Below, one piece after another: positions 56,145-64,000 of a stretch of DNA of 64,000 nt. The stretch is taken from NCBI GenBank assembly GCA_020465985.1, contig JAANYP010005932.1, positions 326,001 to 390,000 on the forward strand, written 5' to 3'. Origin of the DNA: Centrapalus pauciflorus. Its lineage: Eukaryota > Streptophyta > Magnoliopsida > Asterales > Asteraceae. Below the pieces are notes generated by a model. It made no database searches. It was not told the DNA's origin and saw only the letters and a program-made list of their open reading frames with translations. Numbering within the stretch: position 1 is the stretch's first letter; the number at the start of each line of letters is the position of its first letter. The translations under genes and the position numbers were made by a program.

Positions 56145-58827
56145 CTACTGAGATGTTGGTAGCGAGTTTCGGCATGTTGTTCGATTGTGACCTGGTTGAT
56201 GACAAATCTCACATCTTCGAATACGTCTTTCTTCGGGATCTCGAATATCCATCTCATTATGTATTCGGTGACCACGTCTTCTCCCCCTGGCTGTTCTGAA
56301 TCTAGTTCTATCTCCTTTTAATCTCCATCCAGGTTCTGTCCATAAATCCTTGTGTTTTAGTGGTTGAAAGTTACACCTGTATTGTTTTCGATACGTATCA
56401 GTCGTGTAGACGTCATGAACAATGGTATCCAAGGAAGCACCTCTTTGTCTGCATACGGCTATTGCATGTGAGCATGGAAACCTATTCGTCTGCCATTTTC
56501 CACATGTGCACGTACGACGTAAAAACTCAACGGTATAATCATTTCCCCCCTATCATTTGTCGTCAAGTTTGAGACCACCTTGTATGTACCCCGTGCATAA
56601 TAAAATTCAACTATTGTGTGTTCTTGTGCGTGCCGTTCATGAAGCGTGAACAAATGCCACATTCTTGGTGGTAACAGCGTATCGCAATTCAATGCTATTT
56701 CACAATGCTTTCTGAAATGCTCCACACACTTGTTGAAAGTGTATTCAATGCAAGCTCTAATTGGTAGTAGTCTGGCTGCACGCAATGAGTTATTCATGCA
56801 CTCTGCTATGTTTGTTGTGAGGTTGCCCCAACGCATATGATCACGATCATGCACAAGAGTCCATTTACTTGTACCAATTTCCTTTAGATACTTCCAAGCA
56901 TCCTCATTTAGTTGCCTGCATTCTCTAACGAAATATTTGTACTTCCTCTTTTGGGTTGTAGAACCCATGCCCCAACACAGTTTTTTCAACGTTGATACCT
57001 TGAACTGTGTCATAAGATTGCTTCGTACGTGGCGCAGACAATAACGATGGTAAGCAAACGGCTCCTTCCAATCATGCAGATTTTGCATTGCGTTGATGAT
57101 CCCTTTATGTCTGTCCGAAATTACACACAAAGGCTCTGTTGATCTATTGGCAACGTACAACCTAAACATTTCAAAGAACCATGCCCAACTATCATTTGAT
57201 TCTTCATCAACGATAGCATATGCAATTTGCAACACATGGTTGTTTGCATCTTTTGTAACTGCCGTTAGTAACTTTCCTTTATAAGAACCTCTCAAATGTG
57301 TTCCATCAACACAAATTACCGAATGACAACTTTGAAACGCTTTCATAGCAGGTCCGAAACTCCAAAAGACATATTTGAAAGTCGCACAGTCAGGATGGCT
57401 TTGAGGATGATGTTGTCATTCAACAATTGTGTCTTTGTTTGCAGACTGTAATGCCTTGATGTACATTGGCAACTCTTGAAAGTTTCTTTCCCAACTACCA
57501 TAAATATTCTCAATAGCCTTCTTTCACCCATGCCACCCCTTCATATAAGACACATCGACTTTAAATTCATGATTTATACGGGCCTGTACTTGTTTCACAG
57601 GCATGTCGATCCTTTCTCTTACGAAATGGCTTACACTAACAGCAATGTCCTTCGATTTTAAGGACCGATTATTGTTGCGGACGACGCTCCCATAGCAATT
57701 ATGTGCATCCACCCACTTATAAATTTGCCACAGATTGTTTTTCTTTTTCTTTGATGCACGAACGATCCACTTGCACTCGCGTGTTTGGACAACTTGCTGC
57801 GATGGTGTATGAGTCGTGTAACACTTCGCTTTAAAGATGGTGGGTGTGCTTTCCACAACAAAGAGATCTCTATTTTGTTGGATATTCCATCTTCTAATGG
57901 CAAATATAAGCTCCTCTTTCCCTTGAAGCACATATTTCGCCTTATTATGTTAGTTGTGTGACACCACATATCTAACTCCTCATCTTCGACCCAATCTGGT
58001 AAGACATTTTCGTTCATGTTTTGTTGAAACACAGAAGTAGTTGCTACTGCTATATTTTGAGAAGGAACTTCCACATCTTCGTCATCGTCAGTGTCGGGAT
58101 GTAATTCTTCGTCAACAGATTCTTCCTGCGGTATGGAATGTTCAGAGCTACAGTCATTCGAATCTTCAAACCCACCGCAAGTCGCGATGCCTTCACGATC
58201 ATCATGATACCGAGAACCATGTAACACGGTTTCCAATCCAGTATCACGTTCTTGTGTACTTTGTAGATGCTCAGTAAAGTTGCATTGTTGATTACTTATT
58301 TGCTGTGAAAATGGAAACCCCGTTTGGCCTACGTCGTATTCTTGATATGTGTAAGGAGTATGTTGTGAAACAAAATCATAATTGAGGTTGACGTCCGTAG
58401 CATCTGAAACATATATGTGTTGAAGCTGTTCCAAAAATGAAATTGATTGTGTTGGTGCTTGATTGTGTTCCTCCAAGATAACTTCGACGTGTCCCATAAA
58501 ATGATGTTGTGTGCTCGCCAAGTAGTACAACACGCCTAAGCTTTCATCGCCAAGAACTTCTGATCGAATGTCAATACCTTGGAATTGATATAGGAGGTAC
58601 AAGCAAACTTTGGACACCCTCCTATTAACTTGCAGTCTGGATGTTACCAAATCTACAAAATCATTATAGGATATACGTTGGTCAATAACTATGGTAGAAG
58701 TATGGGTTCTGGAATCACAAAGAACGCTACCATTGGTATAAGACACACAACCCCCCCAATACAAATTAACAAGAAACGGACTATGTGGCTCCATAAGAAA
58801 AATATAGGTGTTATTTCTTCCATACAT
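56145..58827 (-). pseudogene. Mutator-like (MULE) transposase, frameshifted
   Basis: The N-terminus (ATG at 58827 or 58794) starts with a PB1-like stretch (FLVNLYWGGCVSY), followed by an acidic linker. The frame shifts near 57945 into the MuDR DNA-binding domain (GKEELIFAIRRWNIQQ, VVESTPTIFKAKC, CKWIVRASKKK). It shifts again near 57530 and 57345 into the MULE DDE domain (56459-57346), with Asp in VICVDGTHLRGSYKG, Asp in VISDRHKGI and a downstream Glu, probably in NIAECMN. Another shift near 56540 reaches a SWIM zinc finger (CTCGKW, then FPCSH). The C-terminus (to 56145) has an Arg-rich tail and a CCHC knuckle (CEICHQPGHNRTTC). At least three frameshifts make it inactive. A family member would cut and paste DNA with 9-bp target duplications. 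Confidence 0.88.
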
Positions 58828-58832
58828 TTTCA

Positions 58833-58932
<100 letters not shown>

Positions 58933-58962
58933 GTGTGTGTGTATGTAGTTAAGCGAAACAAG

Positions 58963-59613
58963 TCCCTGTAATTGGTGTTTGGAACACCGAATGTCAGGAA
59001 CAGTAAGATTCTGTCAGCCTGGAGGTGACAAGTCTCTGTAATTGGTGTTTGGAACACCGAATGTCAGGAACAGTAAGATTCTGTCAGCCGGAGGTGACAA
59101 GTCCCGGTAATTGGTGTTTGGAACACCGAATGTCAGGAACAGTAAGATTCTGTCAGCCTGGAGGTGACAAGTCTCTGTAATTGGTGTTTAGAACACCGAA
59201 TGTCAGGAACAGTAAGATTCTGTCAGCCGGAGGTGACAAGTCCCTGTAATTGGTGTTTGGAACACCGAATGTCAGGAACAGTAAGATTCTGTCAGCCTGG
59301 AGGTGACAAGTCTCTGTAATTGGTGTTTGGAACAACGAATGTCAGGAACAGTAAGATTCTGTCAGCCGGAGGTGACAAGTCCCTGTAATTGGTGTTTGGA
59401 ACACCGAATGTCAGGAACAGTAAGATTCTGTCAGCATGGAGGTGACAAGTCTCTGTAATTGGTGTTTGGAACACCGAATGTCAGGAACAGTAAGATTCTG
59501 TCAGCCGGAGGTGACAAGTCCCTGTAATTGGTGTTTGGAACACCGAATGTCAGGAACAGTAAGATTCTGTCAGCCGGAGGTGACAAGTCCCTGTAATTGG
59601 TGTTAAATAGACC
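58963..59613. repeat. Tandem array of 69/70-bp units, alternating
   Basis: Nine full units and one partial: starts at about 58963, 59033, 59102, 59172, 59241, 59311, 59380, 59450, 59519 and 59588. Units alternate between type A (tccctg... cctgg, 70 bp) and type B (tctctg... ccgg, 69 bp), making a 139-bp higher-order dimer repeated four times. Each unit has the imperfect palindrome TTGGTGTTTGGAACACCGAA. It ends ~90 bp before the ATG of the plus-strand PB1-like gene. Confidence 0.92.
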
Positions 59614-59699
59614 GTCTTACTAAATTTTTGTTCACAGATCGTAGTAAGTTAATATCTTTGTTCATAAATATTAGTGACTAAATATCGTTCTTCACAAAA

Positions 59700-60328
59700 A
59701 TGAGTTCAAGTGCAGGAACTAAAAATTGGTACATTTCTGGACCAGAAGAACCGAGACCTGACCTTGAGCATTACGGTAGTTTATATTATTAATTTTTTAT
59801 ATTTAAGTTGTTTGACTATTTTATGCATCTATAACCAGCTTAACTTTAACACATGAGTTTCAAGATGTCTTTAGCATCAAAGTTCATGTAAACGGAGTAT
59901 TCACAAATAAGCCAGGTCGAGATTACATCAATAGCAAAATCCATTACGTTCATTGCGTTAAAATACATCAATTTAATGAATGGTGGTTCAAAGCTGACAT
60001 TCTTCAAGAAGCTTTAGGATACCCTCCAAGGTATCAAAACAAATGGTTTTACTACCATGTAACTGGTGTTGACTTGGATTCAAATCTACATCCGTTAGAT
60101 GCTGGTTATCATTGGAATTGGTTGCTGAATAGTACGACCACACATAAATTGATTTCAATTTACGTTTCTGATGTGAAACTGCATAATCTGTATGATCCAC
60201 CAAGACTACCACGGGCTGAGCACAACCGTTTGAAGGCATTGTCTATCCTATATCGTAGGATGGACAATAATGAGGACGTAGTTGAGTCTACCAGAGATGA
60301 TGAGGGATTTGGTGAATCTAGCAATTAG
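59700..60328 (+). pseudogene. PB1-like domain gene, acceptor site damaged
   Basis: Exon 1 (59700-59775) encodes MSSSAGTKNWYISGPEEPRP; exon 2 (59853-60328) encodes a PB1-like domain (VFSIKVHVNGVF, ILQEALGYPPRYQNKWFYYH, then ISIYVSDVKLH) with an acidic tail. Joining 59775 to 59853 keeps frame for 183 codons, and the exon 2 start ATGAGTTT aligns with that of the minus-strand GRF/PB1 gene. The predicted intron starts GT but ends AC rather than AG, so splicing may fail or use another site. It reads away from the MULE, with the tandem array at its 5' side. Function unknown. Confidence 0.6.
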
Positions 60329-60752
60329 ATTCAGATTGATTGGTTGGTGGATGTACGTGTTTTTATTTTTGGTTATCATGTTATTGTTTATTGTCTTGAT
60401 TGTCGAAATGTGTTATTGTACTTTGTGTTAAGGTTTAGCATGTTTGATTACCAACGTTGGGTTAACGTATGTCGAAATGTGGTTTTATTCATATCAATAT
60501 AAGTTTCGTCTTAAAAATATCAACTATTGCTAGTTAGAATCGTTTTAAATTTAAACACACATGGCATAATTTTATAAATATGAAAATTTGACCAATCTAA
60601 CTGTAAATTTGACCAATATAAAAATATAAACTATTGCTATAAGACGAATAATAAACAATATGAAATTTAAAATACAACAACTGTAAATTCAACCACTGAT
60701 TTATAATTTTAAATATTACAATACGATACAAATGTTTTTTTCACATAAAAAA
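60329..60752. other. Intergenic, convergent 3' ends
   Basis: AT-rich DNA between the 3' ends of the plus-strand PB1-like gene and the minus-strand PMD gene; nothing recognised. Confidence 0.6.
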
Positions 60753-63700
60753 CTAAGGGGGAGTAGGACAAATATTACAATGATGGCCTTGTTGTCTGTT
60801 AGGGCGTCGATCAAGTCTAGAAGCAATGGTACTTTGTGGCGTTGGATTTTCTGTCGTTTGAATTTCAGGTTGGGATGAAGGACCGTCAAGGGTTCGTTGA
60901 ATCCAACCTGTACTTATTCCATGATCGTCTAGGTTTTGTAATGGCGATTGAAATTCATGAAAATGTACAGGTGATCGAACATATGAAGGACCTCCCATCT
61001 CCAAGCTAGTAAATCCGTGAATGTGAACTGGTGGAGGTTGTGGAGAGCTAAATTGAGGGGAATAAGAACTGTGATACGAAGGAGTTGACATACTAGAATC
61101 TGGTTGCAATTGAGACTGTGTATCCCTCTGTGACTGAAAAGGTTGTGAGGGACCGCCCGTGTCGATTACAACCTGACTCTGTTGTGCGTACTGTGTGTTG
61201 TCGTAAGCACCAAAAAAATTTTGTACCATAGTATTTGGTTGAAATGTTGAATGTTCCCCTAAATTTGCATTTGAAGTACCAGCTTCTTGATGGCCATACA
61301 TGGTTTGTGTGCCGTCATTAAAAGTCGGTGAAAAATGTAAGTTAGAATCCATATAACCATCAACGTTGTACGACACATCTTCTTCATTCAAATCTGGGAT
61401 AAGAGGATGCGGAACTGATACGTTTGCACCGGAACCATATTGATAGGTTGCCCCAGGATAGTTGCTAAAAGCATCAGGAAAATACCGATATGGCATGTCT
61501 AAGCGACGGCTACCCGCAGCTCGATCCATGTACTGTTGGATGCCATAACGTTCATGTTGACTTAGATTGCTTCCTGGTTGATACAAATAGCTCAGCCCCT
61601 CAAACTGTTAAGAGAATATATATTATTACATAAAGTCAATAATTTCTTTGTATGAATATAAATAATTTAATTAATGAAAAATGGCTTACCGCTAAATCCC
61701 TAGATCCAGCAATGTTTTTGAACCCTGGACGACCACTTGATTGAGGACGAACGATGTGATTAACCGTTCGTTGAAAGTACCATCTATTATATTCAATACT
61801 GGCATCGGAGTTATTTGACAAATTACCATTTACGATATTTTCATGTCTCGAATGCCAGTGTTGAATATAATTTTCGTGCTTACTAAGCCAATCAACTTTT
61901 TACCCACCCGATTTATTTTGTGCACCTTTTTGTGCTGATCAGATGTAAATAATAAGTTGTTTGACGGGATGGTCTGTACCATATTAAATTGCCTCATTAC
62001 CCTGCTCGGTAAGTGTGGTTCAACAATCTCCCAACATATTGAATATGTGTTGCATCTCCAAGATTGAAAACCACTTCTACAATCAACGTGTAGATGATGC
62101 AGGAACTCAACATATGGTGTCCAGTTAAACTAGCACATAACAGAGAGTAACAAGTAAGTGTGGTTCATAACTTTTGTAGTTTAAAAATGTAAAGCTTAAT
62201 AATATACCTCCTTATTTTCTAATATCATTAGAGTGTAGCGAGTCGATCTTAAACAATATGCTCCGGTTTCAGCGAAGCTGTGACTCCCCCTCCATCTATA
62301 TCATTAAATATCTAGTCAATATTCAATTTTGAAATTTGTATTACAATTATAACATATATCACATTCATTTTGTAGTTATCCTAAATAAAAGTTACAATGG
62401 CCAGTCAGGTCAGTCGGGGAGGCAGGACTCCTTTGGTATAATACCTTTCGAATATCCAACAACCAAACCCGATCAGACTGTCCTAGACACCATCAATAAC
62501 AATTATCTGGATAACTACAAGATGTATATGTATATGTTCTAATTTAATTATTTCATAGTGTTAATACATTCTTATTTTTATAAATGAATATGAATATAAT
62601 AAATATAGGTCAAACAGTTAAATCAAAAAATTAATGAAATCCTTCATTTTATTTTTGTTGCAATTAAGAAGAATCTAGCTGGATTTTATTATAATTATTT
62701 TCTTCATGGTTTGGTTTGTGATTTTAATATTCTAATTGCTATCAACCTAAAATAAATGAAATGATAATAAATTGAATCCAAAAAAATTATGATACAGTAT
62801 AAATAAGTTATGTATATTTTGTCCATAAACAATTCGGAAGCCTTTGATATAATGGAATCACTTTATGTACGTGTTTACAAGTTTTTTTTAATCATGTGAT
62901 AAAAGTCTTCATTTCGACGGAAATGAGTAGAGAATTATTGCATTTAGTATAAATTTTTATTTTTTTTAAATGAAAGAAATATGACATATGAAAAAGAAAT
63001 GAAGTTTTATAATTTTATTATTTTCTTTATCAATATTTATCTATGTGTAACTAACTAGTAACTAACTATTATTAAATAAAAATATTATAAAACTCAAATG
63101 TTTTTATGTTTTACGATTTCACCAAAGCACACCCATATAAATCATGATGTTGATTCGTTTTAAATGGACGACTTGGGTTTTTAATGGACGACTTGGGGTT
63201 TTTAATAAAATAAAATTAAAATATTTATATTTAATTACAACTAAACTGTTAAATATTATACTATAACAGAAAAATGAAATTTAAATGTAAGAATAAAGTA
63301 AAATTAATAAATACTAACCTTGCACCAAATGGGAAGACAATGTTGTTTTGCGGTTGTGTCATTGCAGGGCGGATAGCAGGAATTCTCTCCCAAGCCCAAA
63401 GTTGTAACAATAAAAGGGGACCGTACACATACTGTGTGTCGGGATTTGTAGCGGGGCATAAACTTCGATATAATCATGCCAGCACAACACTACCCCAACT
63501 CAGCCGATTGCGACAATCCAAAAAAATTAAATTTACAAGTAAATGTAAAGGTACTCGGTTTCCAGATCCGGAAGCAATGTACCTCCTAGTATGTACATAA
63601 TATAAACACGGGCCCTTTGTCTAGGACCTTCGTCACCACCCCGGACCGCTTATTGGATTTCTGTCATTAAAGCAGTCATCTTCACATACAACCCAGATAC

Positions 63701-63982
63701 TTGGTTCTCCATGTGCATGAAACCAAGATAAGTTAGACACATCTCGTTAACTTCTTGGGAAGTAAGTTTAAGATCAGCACCAGTGACCACATCTCCATCC
63801 ACTGGCAATCCCCATAACACTTGTACATCTTCCAGAGTAATAGTAGCCTCGCCCATAGGAAGATGAAATGTATGGGTCTCCGGCCACCATCTCTCTACAA
63901 GAGCTGTGATCAAGTGCCAGTCAATTTTATGGTTTCCACATTCAAAAATTCCACGAAAACCCGCATCCTCGATAATTGTCAT
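60753..63982 (-). pseudogene. Plant mobile domain (PMD) gene, multi-exon, partial
   Basis: From 63982 the minus strand encodes the PMD core: ITALVERWWPETHTFHLPMG, ITLEDVQVLWGLPVDG; an in-frame TAA at 63652-63650; then YILGGTLLPD and, after a frameshift near 63555, SWGSVVLAWLYRSLCPA and LLLLQLWAWERIPAIRP up to a donor at 63319/63318. Exon 62295-62208 and exon 62129-61690 (TPYVEFLHHL, EIVEPHLPSRVMRQFNMVQ) have GT...AG borders and keep frame, except for one slip in an A run near 61900. The last exon (61604-60753) is Pro/Ser/Gln-rich and stops at 60753. Intron 63318-62296 is ~1 kb and AT-rich. PMD proteins (the MAIN/MAIL1 group and transposon-encoded relatives) are nuclear. The start lies outside the window. 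The lesions suggest a pseudogene or transposon-borne copy. Confidence 0.75.
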
Positions 63983-64000
63983 AACATTCCCCGGTATCGG

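Noticed and set aside
58963..59613. Regular array considered as CRISPR
   Set aside because: Units are contiguous with no variable spacers, there are no cas genes, and the sequence is plant nuclear DNA; it is a tandem minisatellite.

Overview
This window is nuclear DNA of a flowering plant, almost certainly a eudicot. It is AT-rich, packed with nested Ty1/copia and Ty3/gypsy retrotransposon debris, and carries MITEs, long microsatellites, a Mutator-like (MULE) transposase and plant-mobile-domain (PMD) and PB1-like coding sequence. The conserved accessory ORF behind a copia pol at 9086 recalls, from memory, proteins of Asteraceae copia/Sirevirus elements, so an asterid is a weak guess. No rRNA, tRNA, CRISPR or ordinary single-copy host gene was found.

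Left part (1-12631): a 518-bp foldback MULE-type MITE with 9-bp target duplication (183-700); gene-free DNA; the 3' end of a minus-strand chromodomain gypsy element (2288-4607); and, fused to it, a 5'-truncated plus-strand copia element (4608-12631) with decayed gag and pol, an open 786-codon accessory ORF, a polypurine tract and a 3' LTR.

12632-19925: a satellite-like array of ~1-kb units, each an internal dimer, ending in a palindromic inversion around a 279-bp hairpin. 20780-21624: relic of a second gypsy element (minus). 21628-29725: a structurally complete non-autonomous gypsy element (TR-GAG type) with 2.4/2.2-kb LTRs, AATAA target duplication, one intact gag and almost no pol. 29734-31515: a minus-strand copia relic.

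32995-53908: a complex of nested and segmentally duplicated copia debris. Three copies of one insertion locus occur: element body plus 3' LTR (34047-38210), full element (46483-50229) and solo LTR (52145-52317). The family has 5'-TA...CA-3' LTR ends and GTTTT target duplications. The same flank carries a gypsy RT fragment, an hAT-type MITE and a copia-gag-derived 1.1-kb sequence that is tandemly triplicated at 39316-42640.

53909-64000: a different block, entered abruptly. It holds a two-exon GRF-zinc-finger/PB1-like gene (minus), a short tandem array with palindromes, a decayed MULE transposase with MuDR, MULE, SWIM and CCHC parts (minus), a (TA)n tract, a longer array of the same repeat, a second PB1-like gene (plus) and a multi-exon PMD gene (minus, running off the window). 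The repeat arrays lie upstream of both PB1-like genes. This compound MULE/PB1/GRF/PMD block is the best candidate for an under-described system.
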